Source of the DNA: Helicostylum pulchrum
Lineage: Eukaryota; Mucoromycota; Mucoromycetes; Mucorales; Mucoraceae
NCBI GenBank assembly: GCA_025677825.1
Contig: JAIXMO010000013.1
Location: forward strand, 310,001-374,000
Direction: 5' to 3'
Length of the DNA: 64,000 nt
The translations under genes were made by a program, and so were the position numbers. A model generated the notes under the pieces. That model was not told the origin of the DNA. It saw only the letters and a program-made list of their open reading frames with translations, and did not search any database. This document shows positions 1-12,050 of this stretch, in pieces (the stretch's first letter is position 1; each line of letters begins with the position of its first letter).

Positions 1-1326
1 GTTTTTGAAACATAAACCATGGCACAATGGTTAAATGTTAATTAGCGCGATTTTCTTATCTAGGATTTACAAAATAGCTGCAACTATTATTTTTTTCGAA
101 TTAAAACACACTGGTCTCCATTTTTAATAGCTACAATAGCTATAGATAGGTAGCAGTTACAACTTTTTAAATGTACCTATTATAAATCAAGTACTTATAA
201 TTTCTATTATTGATAAAAAAGAGTTTTTATTCATTAATGAATTATGCAAAAAACTCTGATAGACTTTGTAGTAAGCATAATAGGAAAAAAAAGAGCACAT
301 TATATTTAATTTCCCTTATATAGACTAATAGACAGGTTTCAATAAAATTAAAAAATTGTATCTGTGGTAATGCGCTGCGCGGTATACTCTGAAGCACAAA
401 ATAATAATATATTGACATTAAGTCTTTCATTAACAGCAAGACGAGATATTTTTATATTTTTACGTATCTGTTCAAGAGTTTTGTACTGATATAACTAACT
501 TTGTCCGTTGAAAGTTGACAGAAGCGTCTAATGTTCAGAAGATTCATTTCTAATGCCCTCAAATATCGAAGATAAAAAAAAGCTAGTTTTTAGAATAAAA
601 TAAAGGCACCTAAATAGAATTTATTCTAAGAAATAATACTAGCTACGGGAAGTAGCCCATCTTCTTCGTATATAAAACAGTTAGAGTACGTATATGTTAT
701 TAAGCTAAATAATTTCATACAAAAATACTTCTTCTTTGCAATACTTTAAATTCACGAAGCATATAACTAGAGCAGTCGTAGTGGGTTGTAATTGGCCCAC
801 AAGCCAATAGGAATAATATACGCCGCGACTAGGCACATTTTATTTTTATACTTTCGGTCGTTATATATGCCGTGTAATGAAGTGGGTTTCAAATTCTTCC
901 CAGGTAAATAATATTGCCTTTTTAATTTTCAAGGCGTAGTACGACATATAGAAAACTCCCTATCTTTTTATTTTTAAAAAATAAATAACCTAAAGATGTA
1001 CCGTTCAAAGCAATAAAAGTATAGATACTACGCTCATTCTCATGCAAGTTTAAATTGCTAGGATGATAAATACACATGTGTTACATTACTAGGTTTCGAT
1101 CACTTCAGTTACTGGAAATCCGTACGACCCTTACGTAAAAAACTTTTTGACAGCTTTTTTTTTCAGAAAAAAAACCTATATATACGTTGTCTTTAACTCA
1201 CAAGAGAATGGTTTTCTTTATTCAAATAATCATCATATCTAAATCCCCCCTTCCTGTCTTTTCTCTTGGAGTAATAGTAACACTTTCCTCTCGTTTAAAC
1301 TAAATACTTGTCAATTAATTTCAAAA
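1..1326. other. Intergenic region upstream of first lipase
   Basis: No gene was recognised. The stretch is very AT-rich, with many stops in all frames. The last 150 bases contain a TATA-like sequence and a pyrimidine-rich leader belonging to the lipase gene that starts at 1327. Confidence 0.5.
1175..1186 (+). promoter_or_regulatory. TATA-like element of lipase gene 1
   Basis: A CCTATATATACG stretch lies about 140 bases before the lipase ATG and is followed by a CT-rich leader. The position fits a TATA element plus a pyrimidine-rich start region. This rests on motif and position only. Confidence 0.35.
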
Positions 1327-2735
1327 ATGGTCGCACTCACCTCCGTAACTAAATGCATTGCATTGATCTCAATCATGGCCCTCGGTCTTTCTGATGCTGC
1401 TCCTGTCGCTGAAGGCAAGCAATCTCAAACTGCTACTCCTTATATTGATGGAACAAACGTCACCAATTTCACTCTTCCTCCTATCATCTCTAGTCGTACC
1501 AAGCCTATTTCCAAGCCTGTATTTGCTGGTAACTTGAATGCAGAAGCTGAAAGCATGGAAAAGAATAAAGCTTGGTTCATCGCTAATGGTGGAAACTACA
1601 ACAATGTCACTGCTAAGCGTGACTCTAATTCTGTCGGCGGTATGACTTTGGACCTTCCTGATATCGTACCTCCTATTCCTACATCTGCCAAAGTTGACTC
1701 CGTAGTTATTGCCAGTTCTGAACAGTTAGCAAAATTTAAGTTCCATGCTGCTCTCGCAGCAACTTCCTACTGCCGTGCTGTCGTCCCTCTCGGTAAATGG
1801 AATTGCGAGAACTGTTTGAAGTATGTTCCCGATGGCAAGCTTCTTGTCACCTTCACTTCTCTTCTTGCCGATACCAACGGTTTTGTTTTAAAGAGTGATG
1901 CTCAAAAGACTATTCATCTCGTATTCCGTGGAACTAACTCGATCCGTAGCTCTATCACTGTAAGGCGTAATAGCTATTTATTTAAATACGTTTACGGTTC
2001 TAATTTTACTATATATTTTTTTAGGATTTGATCTTTGACTTCGCCAATTATACTCCAGTCAAGGGTGCAAAGGTCCATAAGGGCTTCCTCGCTTCTTATA
2101 ACGAGGTTGTCAATACTTTTTTCCCTGTTCTTAAGGCTGCGCTTGATGCCAATCCTACTTATAAAGTAGAAATTTCTGGGTAACTATTAAGATTTTATAT
2201 GACTGTAATACAGGTTAAATTGATATAAAAAACATAGTCATTCTCTTGGCGGAGCCCAAGCTTTGCTTGCTGGTATGGATCTTTATCAACGTGATAAGAG
2301 ACTCACTCCCAAGAATTTGAGCATCTACACCGTAGGATGTCCTCGTGTTGGTAACCCTGCATTCGCATACTACGTTGACTCCACTGGTATCCCCTTCACT
2401 CGCTCTGTTAATAACAGAGACGTTGTTCCTCATGTCCCTCCTCAATTCGTTGGTTATCTTCATCCTGGTGTTGAAGTTTGGGATAAGTATAACAGCAAAA
2501 CTCGTAAGTGCTTTTTTTTTTAGAGTTGTGTATCTAAAATATTCGTACTAATATAAACTATATAGAAATCTGTACTGCCAACATTGAAACTGATCTCTGC
2601 TCCAATACCATCGTTCCTTTCACTAGCATTATCGATCATTTAACGTAAGTTGTATATATATTTGTATTTAATCACCGTATCTTTATTGACTTTTTTTATA
2701 GCTATTACGGTATCAATGAAGGTCTTTGTCTTTAA
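1327..2735 (+). CDS. Secreted triacylglycerol lipase, Rhizopus/Rhizomucor type (copy 1)
   Basis: Five exons rebuilt from splice signals: 1327-1959, 2025-2179, 2238-2503, 2566-2644, 2702-2735, encoding 388 aa. The protein starts with a hydrophobic signal peptide (about residues 1-25). A propeptide follows with LPPIISSR, then a Kex2-like KR at the VTAKRDSN site, then the class-3 alpha/beta-hydrolase domain. The nucleophile elbow GHSLGGAQ puts the catalytic Ser at about 265; Asp is in NRDVVPHVPP (about 324) and His in IIDHL (about 376). VFRGTNS is the usual oxyanion-side strand, and CRAVVP..WNCENC plus a terminal GLCL supply disulphide cysteines. Family knowledge: extracellular hydrolysis of triacylglycerols, 1,3-regioselective in studied members. 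Length and order match prepro-lipases of Rhizopus. Its nearest relatives in the window are the copies at 5219 and 28026. Confidence 0.95.
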
Positions 2736-5218
2736 AAAAATCCCTTTAAACCAATCATGTAGTATTATTACATTACACATATCTTTTAATAAATAATTAT
2801 TCATTTACTACGTTATAATCTTATTTTGAATCGCCTTTTTTTTCCCGTTTTTTTTTAAAAGTTACTCTTTGACTCCGATTTTTTTTTTTAAAAAAAATAA
2901 AGATGAGCTTTCCCAGGAAAAAAAATAGACGTAACTATACCAATTATTAAATCAGAATAATAAAAGCTTTATGTAAGCAATGTATAAAAATCTGACTTCA
3001 ATTGACACCAAGCGTTATAGTTTCAAGAAAATATATGTCGTAGAATTAAAAGATGCATATAACTTTTTTTTGAGCTTCCATCTGCTATTACTCTATTAGG
3101 AAAGCCGCGAACTTATTGTTCACTTTAGAAATTGCACATGCATTTTAATTTTGTACTTCCAAATTTCTTAGAGCGTACTGCGTAAATATATATTCTATAA
3201 AGAAGAGGGAAAAGGTTCCCTATAAATGCAATTGACGCGTGGTATTATTCACGCATCTCTTGTTTAATTAGTTATTTAAGTATTGTTGTAGGGCCTATAA
3301 AAATATATCAGTAAAAAATAACTACATTAATTGAAGGCTTGAAAAATTACCTTACAAAAATCTGATGTTTATTTTTATTGTTTGTGTACACCAACACTCG
3401 AATAAATGATACCGACTTTCTGATTGAGGCTTTTTAATGAGTATAACCAACGAGGCATTTCTATGGATGTTCTAAGGTTCGTTAAAAATAGTTTTAGTTA
3501 CTGCATTAGATTAAGTGTCACAAAGGTGTGGATAATTTTCTCAATACACAGTGTTATTAATGTGTTCAGTACCAACGTTAGAATTCGAGAAATCTGATTC
3601 GTGTAAAGTATATATTCATGTATATTGTACATCGTTAATAGACATCGCTTATATATATACAATTACTATCTGTTTTCATCTCTGACTTATTCTATATATC
3701 CTACATTTGTATAAATAGAATAGAAGGGAAAATTTTGGCTTTTTTTTTAATAGTATCGTGATCATTATTAATTTAAGTACTATTAGTTGGGCACAGCCAT
3801 AATCTCTTATCATGATTAATTGTAAAAAAGTAAAAAAAAAAAAATATTATTATTCAAGAATGTTTCTTCAATTCCGAGCATTATTATACCAGCGAATAGA
3901 AGTATATAACCAGGCGTTATGTTTTCAACTCTAAACAGTATTAATCAAACATTTTATTTTACCTTTGGGTGTAATGCAAGTCAGATATAGTGTTACACCG
4001 CATACCTTCCTTCGTAACAAACTTTTAAGGGCATGGTGTTCACAGTAACGCAAACTTTCGTGAAACACGGCAGTCGAGCATAACAGAAAATAACAAGACA
4101 AGATAACGAAATGCGCGTGCTGTAATGTATGTGAAGAGGGTTTCATATCAAAGTTCGAGATTTATCTCATCTTGGTACCTATTTACTTGAGATTATAATA
4201 TATTATACCGAGCAAATATTCGCAAGATCAAAAAATTAACACTATGCCATGTAATGTGTAAACTTTTACCATTTGTACACGAGTTCCTTTTAAAAGGTAA
4301 TAAAATCTTAAAAGGCTAAAATGAAAGACAAGTATGTATTACAAGTATTAGGACGACAAATTTTTGTACAACTTTGATTTTTTATTTTTACTTTGCAAGA
4401 TTTCTGTATTAATAGTAGATTTTAAAGTTATCCTCGGCAGAGACCACTTCGTTTCTCGAGTATCGATCTAATCTACTTGAGTAAAAGGCTAAAAAAAGTC
4501 TAAAGTCTTAATGAAAAAACATGAGTGTTCCTTAGCCCCCTTTCCAACTCAAATACTTTTTTTAGAAGAAGTGACATATTTACTGCTAAGCATTGGTATC
4601 TTATTATAGATCTTTACACGTCTAATAATAAATATACATAGACCGGAATCCAATACAGCTAGTATGCAGCCCTGAGTTTGGCGGCAATTATTTGTTGTAT
4701 CTGTAGCTTTGATATATTCTCGTAAAAGTAAGACGGTCTCTCAATTAAGGTTCACTGCTAGGAGTGACAGATAAATATATTCTCAAGTAAAACAAAATTC
4801 GATCTGAAACCTTTCAGCAGCCTCTTAATGGTAATAAATAATCTGCTTTTTCCTCTCTGGTGAGCCGGAATTTTAAAAATAAAGTACCACCAATCTTGTC
4901 TGTATTTTGATCAGCAATGTGAGAAACACACATGTAGAACAACTAGTGTCTAAAAATTATTGCATTTGATTATTATGTATTACTATACCAAGGTATAACT
5001 TGCGTACTACTTGATCACAGTGTAAGTGAACTACATATGCAAACTCTATTCACTTTATCATATTATTTTTTTTCAAAGTACAAGTATAAAACTCGTTGAT
5101 TTCACGAAAAGATTTTTTTTTAAAAAAAAGTCTTTAGCTGTCAATTACTTATTAGTTTTCTTTGAAAGGGATATAGGTACTAAATTTCCCCTCCGCAACA
5201 AAAAAAAAAGAACACAAA
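2736..5218. other. Gene-poor interval between lipase copies 1 and 2
   Basis: Nearly 2.5 kb without a recognisable gene. It is AT-rich with long A and T runs. A 71-codon minus-strand open frame near 3931-4146 has no recognisable domain and no splice-linked neighbours, so I do not call it a gene. Confidence 0.5.
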
Positions 5219-6622
5219 ATGGTCTCGATGACATCTACCGCTCAATATTTTCTTCTTACTCTAATTGCATTGGTTTGTGTGTCTGAATCTACTCACGGGC
5301 CGGTAAAAAATGTGACATACGCTGCACCTCATACAAACATAACTGTTGTTGCACCCATCAAACTCCCTCCAATTATATCTAGTCGTGTTCGTCCTGTTTC
5401 TGTTCCTGGTTTTAAAGTTGACCTTTCAGCCGAAACTCAAAGTATATCTGCAAATAAACAATGGTTTGAAGAGCACGGTGGCAACTATAAAAATCTTACC
5501 AAGCGTGGCGTTGAAACCGTCGGTGGTTTAACTATGGAACTTCCAGAGAATGTGCCTCCTACTCCACAAAGTACCAAGTCTAAATCTTCCTCTGTATATA
5601 TTGCAGGTGCTGATTATCAAAATGATCTCAAGTTTCATGCTGCAATTTCTGCTACTGCTTATTGTCGTGGAGTTGTACCTCTTGGTATTTGGAATTGTAA
5701 AAACTGCCGAAAGTATGTTCCTGACGGCAAACTGTTGGTTACTTTTAGTTCCCTTATTTCAGATAGCAATGGTTATGTTTTACGAAGTGATGCTAAAAAA
5801 ACTATATATCTCGTATTCCGCGGAACTAATTCTATTCGTAATGCTATTACTGTAAGTGTATTATAGTACCATACCTATAAAATTTGTATTAATTTTTTTA
5901 TAGGACTTAACATTCGTATTAACAAATTACCCTCCTGTAAAAGGTGCTAAAGTAAGTCTCGGCTTCTTCGCTTCATATAACGAGATTGTCCGACTCTTCT
6001 TTCCTCGTATTCAAAAAGAATTGACTGCGTATCCCAATTACAAACTAGTTATTACTGGGTAAGTCTAATTATTATATTATAATGAATATATTTTTTAATT
6101 ATTGTTATAATAGACATTCTTTGGGTGGTGCACAAGCTGTGCTTGCTGGTCTCGATTTTTATCAGCGCGATAAGAGATTCACTCCCAAGAATCTAAGTAT
6201 TTACACTGTTGGTTGCCCTCGTATTGGTAACCCTGATTTCGCATACTACGTTGATTCTACCGGTATCGCTGTCCATCGATCCGTCAACGACAGAGATATT
6301 GTCCCTCACTTGCCGCCACAGGCAGTCGGTTTCCTTCATCCAGGTGTTGAATCTTGGAGTTTATCAAAGAAAGTAACTCGTAAGTATAGACCTTGTCTTT
6401 TTTTTACATATCAAAACGACGTAGTATTAAACTTTTTAATAGAAATCTGTGCTTCCAACATCGAAACTAAAGAATGCTCGAATTCGATTGTACCTTTCAC
6501 AAGTATATTGGATCATTTAAGGTAATTAAATATATACATATACTTATAATGCTGTAAATATATATTTATCAATTCGACTATCCTGTAGTATTTATGGCCT
6601 CAACGAAGGTCTCTGTCTTTAA
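5219..6622 (+). CDS. Secreted triacylglycerol lipase, Rhizopus/Rhizomucor type (copy 2)
   Basis: Five exons: 5219-5851, 5904-6058, 6114-6379, 6443-6521, 6589-6622, giving 388 aa. Every exon has the same length as in copy 1, including exon 1 at 633 nt. A signal peptide is followed by a propeptide with LPPIISSR and a Kex2-like KR (NLTKRGVE). The catalytic domain has GHSLGGAQ (Ser about 265), NDRDIVPHLPP (Asp about 324) and ILDHL (His about 376), and ends GLCL. Predicted role: secreted fat hydrolysis. The first exon has diverged clearly from copy 1 in signal and pro regions, so this is not a very recent duplicate. The gene converges on the GNAT gene at 6748-7416. Confidence 0.95.
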
Positions 6623-6747
6623 ACAAAAAAGTAATAGTTTTAGTTAATAAATTCTGTCATACCATCTTTTATATGTAAATCGTGAAAAAAAAAAAAATAT
6701 TAATTTTATTATGTGCTACTTAATTTTTTATATATCTATCAGCTATT

Positions 6748-7416
6748 TTAGAGCTTCTTATTTGTCTTAAAGATATTTTCCTTGTCTTCGTCAGTGTAAC
6801 GGAGTCGTTCGAACAGAGCGTTTTTCTTTTCTTCCCACTCGGAGTCTAACATGGAATACCATTTGGTGTCTCTATTAACGCCATTGATAAGCATATGTTG
6901 ACGGAATACACCTTCTTCAGTGAACCCTAACTTGGCAGCAGCCCTCCCAGAAGGTATGTTATCAGCGTTTAACTTCCATTCTACTCTTCTAAAACCCAAG
7001 TTTTCAAACAAGTGGAACAATAACAAAAGTGTACTTTCGGTGTTGGCGTAGGTACCATGAAATTCGGGAGTATACCAGACGCCACCAATCTCTGCTCGCT
7101 TGTGGAAGGGAACGATATTCAAAAAACTAATCTGGCCGATCTTTCGATTCGATTTCTTGTCAACTACAACAAAAGTCACCCAATCTTCAGTTTCATTTAA
7201 ATCGATCAAAAATTGCTTGAATAAATCGATGCTTTCGAATGGCTGCTTATAAGGAAATGGAAAGTGAAGATAATTCCAAATGGCAAGCTTTTCGGGTGTT
7301 CCGTGAGAAATATCATAGAGCTCTTCATAATCTTGTTCCGGGTTTAATCTTCGAAGTCGAATATGTTTACCCTCTAAAGGGTCAGTACATGCGTTTCTGA
7401 ACTCACTAAGGGACAT
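6748..7416 (-). CDS. GNAT-family N-acetyltransferase, RimJ/RimL-like
   Basis: Single exon, 222 aa when started at MSLSEF. The frame extends further upstream, but the longer start lies in AT-rich leader and the related relic at 31274 also starts here. The N-terminus has LEGKHIRLRRLNPEQDYEELY, typical of RimJ/RimL-type acetyltransferases. IGQISFLNIVPFHKRAEIGG is the central strand region, and NADNIPSGRAAAKLGF resembles the acetyl-CoA-binding end of this family. Family knowledge: acetyl transfer from acetyl-CoA to N-terminal amino groups or small amines; the substrate cannot be told here. A mutated second copy lies at 31274-31937. The gene is head-to-head with lipase copy 3. Confidence 0.85.
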   Translation of the reverse strand: MSLSEFRNACTDPLEGKHIRLRRLNPEQDYEELYDISHGTPEKLAIWNYLHFPFPYKQPFESIDLFKQFLIDLNETEDWVTFVVVDKKSNRKIGQISFLNIVPFHKRAEIGGVWYTPEFHGTYANTESTLLLLFHLFENLGFRRVEWKLNADNIPSGRAAAKLGFTEEGVFRQHMLINGVNRDTKWYSMLDSEWEEKKNALFERLRYTDEDKENIFKTNKKL

Positions 7417-7679
7417 CTTGATTCTTTTGAAATATAAATAAATAAAAAATGGATGCCTTTGAATGGTTAAAGTCAATAGTTGTATTTATCAGGTTATAAA
7501 AAGGAAAATAAACCTGGATTTGCATTTCTTTTTTTTAATAGGAGCCTCAGGATTAGTAAGCCAGTTTGTGAGTCACAAACACTGAAACACCCTTTTTTTT
7601 TTATCTGGTTTTTTTTTCGCTTATTAATTGAAACTAACAATACAAAACGGAAGTTTATGTTGTCATCTCGTTAACTTCA

Positions 7680-7928
7680 GGATACGAGGAAGAGTTACAC
7701 AATTCTAATATCAGTACACATGTCTTCCGTAGAGAGGATAAAGCGCGGGAAATGATGGAAAAAATAGCGAGAGAAATGTATTAAGAGTCTGATATCATGC
7801 AAGAAGCAGACGATAAATACTTTGAAATATATCAAAATTCTATATATTTTGAAGAGAACGCTGATTGTGGTACTGGTTATAGGGCAGAATGGGGATTAGT
7901 AAAATTGGAAAAGGTTATTAAGCATTAA
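7680..7928 (+). pseudogene. Decayed coding fragment, unknown family
   Basis: One reading frame of 83 codons is open except for a single TAA near its middle. It starts directly at an AG that would serve as a splice acceptor. The translation has normal protein composition, for example AREMMEKIAREMY before the stop and CGTGYRAEWGLVKLEK after it, unlike the Phe/Lys/Asn-rich translations of surrounding DNA. No family was recognised. It may be the last exon of a dead gene. Chance cannot be excluded at this base composition. Confidence 0.4.
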
Positions 7929-8215
7929 ACTGTTATCACGATAATATGAACAGTATGACAGTAAAACAATAAGACGCGTGTGTTGTTAATGATTTGACAA
8001 ATTATGTTTAAATAAATTGTTTAACACAAGTCTAAAAAATACAGTTTTTTGAGTTTTCACACTTGTTTGAATGATTGTATCCTCTTGTAAAAGGTGGCAA
8101 AAAAAGGATCATTTGCTTAAAAGCGTGGATCCGGAGAAGGAGCCCTATTAAGCGCGTCTGAGTGCCTTACAATGATTTTTATTGCTCTTTTTTATATTTA
8201 ATATTCCATTGTTAA

Positions 8216-8410
8216 CTCATAGGACGGGGGATTATGATTACGTGTCATAGCCCGTCGACTGTGCTTGTGGGTTCAGTAACGCTCCTTGATAATTTAGTTA
8301 TTAATCCAAATGACGATATTATAATGCCATCGCAATGTACTGCGAGTACAAAGAAATGTAAATTTGAACGTCACTTTGTGGCACTGTTCAAAAATCGATG
8401 TTTACTTTGA
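8216..8410 (+). other. Short open frame, possible exon relic
   Basis: A 65-codon open stretch with an internal ATG at 8234 ends at TGA 8408-8410. Its translation has mixed composition, for example VGSVTLLDNLVINPND, with several Cys, and differs from neighbouring AT-rich noise. It lies 290 bases after the fragment at 7680-7928 on the same strand and may belong to the same dead locus. No family was recognised. Confidence 0.3.
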
Positions 8411-9349
8411 CCTTTGTCTAACTTAAAAATGTTATGTGACATAAAAAAAAACCTCATTGAGACGCATCTTTTTAGAAACAATACAGGAGCTTAAATAAAT
8501 AAAGAACGGATCGTTTTGTTTGTTAAAAATTTAGCTTAATTAAGGAAAAGAAAAAAAAAACTTTAATATTGTAAAATTAATAAAACATTTTTTAGCTTTT
8601 TGGCATCATTAGAAGTTAACCTTTTTTAAAGAATTTGAAAATATTTGCGCTTCATTTTAACCAAGTACAAGTATGTTAAGCTGAAAAAGTAGCCAAAAAA
8701 AAAAACGTAAAGGTTAACTTTGAATTAAAAAAAAGGGGCACTCCGATCGGCATACTAAAGTGCATACTCTATGTTTTTTTGCAGGAATGTATTTTTTTTA
8801 AATGTTTGTTAAATAGAAATAGCAAACATCAGTTCTAGAAAAGGCTAAAAACAAGGTACATCTTTTAAAAGAACGAAATACAGAAAGTTATTCTTATATA
8901 TGAGTAGCTTATTGATGACAGGGTTTAGTGTCGTTAAAACAAAATTTAACTTTATTAATGTCAAAAAAAAAAACCTTAACTAAAGAAGACGTGTATTTCC
9001 ATCCTAACCATTGGAATATTGAGTTTTTTTTTCGGCGGCACATATTAGCTTCTGTTTTGAAATTAAGAACATCAATCGAATGGTTGAGTTGAGTAAAAAA
9101 ACAAGGTACATACTTTGTATTAGCGAATAGAAATCAAAAATAATGCATATGTCCATTTTCTAGAAGCTCATTTAAAAAAAAAGAAGCAAAACAATTTAGA
9201 TAATATGTAAATATTGAGTTATTTTAATTATTACTTTTTTCCATACTCAAAAAAATTAGACTTGTCAAAATATTGGTATATAAAAGCACATTTAGCAAAT
9301 CCTTTTTTTTTTTCGTTATTATCGCTGTTGTTCTTTAAATAACTCAAAA
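8411..9349. other. Intergenic region upstream of lipase copy 3
   Basis: AT-rich DNA with many A and T runs. Two short similar stretches (AAAACAAGGTACAT near 8848 and 9099) may mark an old internal duplication. No gene was recognised. Confidence 0.4.
9277..9286 (+). promoter_or_regulatory. TATA-like element of lipase gene 3
   Basis: TATATAAAAG lies about 65 bases before the ATG of lipase copy 3, a better match and spacing than for the other copies. A T-rich tract follows, then the start codon. Confidence 0.45.
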
Positions 9350-10671
9350 ATGGTCTCATTCACATCTATCACTAAAGGTGCTTTCTTGGTGTCTGCCATG
9401 ATGCTCAGCTTAGCATCCGCTACAACTGCTGAAGATGACACCGCCGGTGTAAGAACTGATCTCCCTCCACTTATCCCTAGCCGTGTCCAACCTGCTCCCA
9501 TTACACAAAAATCTATCTTTGGTAGTGACAGAGTGCTAGCTATTGAAAGAACTGAAGACGTCAGACCAAACTCTTTCCAAGGCATGGATATGGAAATCAG
9601 CGCTGACGCACCACCCTTTGCACAATTTATTAACTCTTCATCTGTTATGTCAGCCACTGAGGCCCAAATACAACAATTTAAGTTGTTTGCTGCTGTTGCA
9701 TCTACCGCTTATTGTCGTACTGTTGTGCCTAACGGTAGCTGGTCATGTAAGAACTGTTTAGAGTATATTCCTGATGGTCAACTTTTGACTACGTTTGGAT
9801 CTATTCTTTCGGATACCAGTGGTCTCGTAATAAGAAGTGATGCTCAAAAGACTATTCATTTGGTGTTCCGTGGAACTAATTCCATTCGTCAATCGATCGT
9901 TGTAAGTTATTTTATGTGTACTATGCTTTTACATTTTTTTTTTAATTTTATTTCTGTTGTAGGATTTGATTTTTATTCAAAAAGATTATCCTCCTGTTCC
10001 TGGTGCCAAGATTCATTCGGGTTTCTATGACTCTTATAAGGAGAATCTTGACCAATATTTCTCTCTTGTACAAGAGCAGCTTACTGAACATCCTGACTAT
10101 AATATCGTTATATCTGGGTAAATATCTTTTTATAAAAAAAAAACTCCTTCTCATTGTACTAATATATGTAATAGTCATTCACTTGGTGGTGCCCAAGCTT
10201 TACTTGCTGGTTTAAATCTTTATCAACGTGATGAAAGAGTCACACCCGACAACTTGAAAATCTACACCGTAGGTGGTCCTCGTGTCGGTAACCCAGAGTT
10301 CGCTCATTATGTTAGCTCTACCAATATTCCTTTCTTCCGATCTGTCGGAAGAAGAGATATTGTTCCTCATTTACCCCCTCAAATTCTCGGATACCTTCAC
10401 GCTGGTGTTGAGTCTTGGGAAACCTCCGGAGAGGAAGTTCGTAAGTGTTACGTGATCTGATATTGATTTTCATATGTAGTTACTTAATTTGTGTTTATTA
10501 GGCGTGTGTACTTCTACCATTGAAACAGATGAGTGTTCCAACTCCATTATTCCGTTCACTAGTTTCCTCGATCACTTGACGTAAGTTTTTGGATAATATT
10601 TTCTGATTGTACGTTACTAATTGTCTTGAATATGTAGTTACTATAATCTCAACGAAGGTCTTTGCCAATAA
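9350..10671 (+). CDS. Secreted lipase, Rhizopus type, divergent copy 3
   Basis: Five exons: 9350-9901, 9963-10117, 10175-10440, 10502-10580, 10638-10671, giving 361 aa. Exons 2-5 match the other copies in length exactly, but exon 1 is 81 nt shorter. The missing part is in the propeptide: LPPLIPSR is kept, while the region around the Kex2 KR site is replaced by AIERTEDVRPNS with no dibasic pair. The catalytic residues are intact: GHSLGGAQ (Ser about 238), RRDIVPHLPP (Asp about 297) and FLDHL (His about 349). The tail is GLCQ instead of GLCL. Most likely an active secreted lipase with a different maturation route. It is the most diverged of the four. Confidence 0.93.
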
Positions 10672-10969
10672 ACATATATAACCATTATTTAATTTATTTG
10701 ACTGTTTAATCATGTCGTTTTTTCCCCCATAATACTAATAAAAAGTTTCACTTCGTTTGATATTGTTATTTGAATGTGGTTTTTTTCCCTTGTGGCACAA
10801 CATGCGATCGTGATCGAAACAAAAAAGTCGAGAAAAAGTTTTTAATACAAATGTCTATACACATTCCTCAGGTAGATATTGTATATTCAAAGGGAATAAA
10901 TATCTACTCATACGTCTTTCTCCCTCCTCCAATCCTCTTCAAATAAAAAATATTTATTACTATTGTTTT

Positions 10970-12050
10970 TTAAGGCAAGGTGAAAATATCCTCAAGTGAG
11001 TCATTATCGCTAACGCACCAGTCCAACTTTTTAACCAAGCTATAAAATAAACCTTTCGATTAAAATCCAAAAAAAATCTCATGCAAAAAAATAACTTTAC
11101 CCGTCCTCAATATCGTAAGCCCAAGCATGTACTGTCAAACTTTGTCCTCTCTTCCAAGCGTTTTGAACAATAGTAGAATGACAAACGTTCTTTGCAGAGT
11201 TAATAGCGTTTAACTCTACAAGTCTTCTAATTCTTTGTTGATCTGTCTCTAATTTTTCCATTTCTTCATTATGCACTGCATAAGATTTTTTAAGCATACT
11301 TGAAAAAATAAAATGTGAATGTTTCCTTACATCTATATACATCTTTGATTGAACGTAACCAGTTATCGATTAAACCATATTGACCTGATCCAGAAGCAGC
11401 TGTGACACCTCCACAGTTGTAGTGGCCTTTTATGTAATAAAAGATAAGATCTCAATGTGTAACAAAAAAAAAAATTATTCCGTATTTCTTACCGCAAACA
11501 ATGATATGCTCTACTTTTAAAACCTCAACGGCATATTGAATAACAGACAGACAGTTCAAATCACTATGATTAACTACGTTTGCAATGTTTCTATGTACAA
11601 AAATTTCTCCTGGTTTCAACTGGATAATGTGATTTGCTTTTTTTTAAAGAAGGGTTTAGTTTATACACTAGTTAAAAAAAAAAAAAAATGACGTTTCATA
11701 CCAGGAACTCTTGAATCAGAACAACCTTAAAAAGGTAAAAAAAAAAAAAAGGGCTTCAATAACTGGTTTTTTTTGGGTAAATATATATATGAGTTACCAA
11801 TCCAAAGAAGCTTAGGCTCTTGTTTATGAGCAATATTACTAAAGAATTCGGGATCCTCTTTTGTTACGGCAGCAGCCCAACGTCTGTTATTGTCCATAAG
11901 ACTGGACAACTGAGTGTCTTTGGGGTCGAACTTGTGCATAGTGATAGACTCATTGTTGGAATCACAGTTACAGTTGGCGGGTTCGTCATCCGATTGAGAT
12001 GTAAGAACAAGTGGTGACAGAGAGGAGAAATCGTTAGTGTAGCGGCTCAT
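10970..12050 (-). CDS. Beta-class carbonic anhydrase
   Basis: Multi-exon minus-strand gene starting at MSRYTNDF (12050), stop at 10970-10972. A Ser/Asp/Asn-rich N-terminus precedes [18 protein letters not shown], the usual start of the enzyme domain. CSDSRVPG carries the zinc Cys and the Asp-Arg pair, VHRNIANVV follows, and [11 protein letters not shown] carries the zinc His and second Cys. The C-terminus is [13 protein letters not shown], joined by a last intron to LVKKLDW and ending FTLP. All catalytic ligands are present. Reaction: reversible hydration of CO2 to bicarbonate, in fungi needed to supply bicarbonate to carboxylases. It is divergently placed from the GRC3-like gene, with about 530 bp between starts. 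Confidence 0.93.

Noticed and set aside
3931..4146. 71-codon minus-strand open frame
   Set aside because: No domain, no neighbouring exons with splice signals, and within the length expected by chance.
5026..5286. 86-codon plus-strand open frame overlapping the start of lipase copy 2
   Set aside because: It runs through the T-rich promoter and reads the lipase exon in another frame; its composition is Phe/Lys/Tyr-rich noise.
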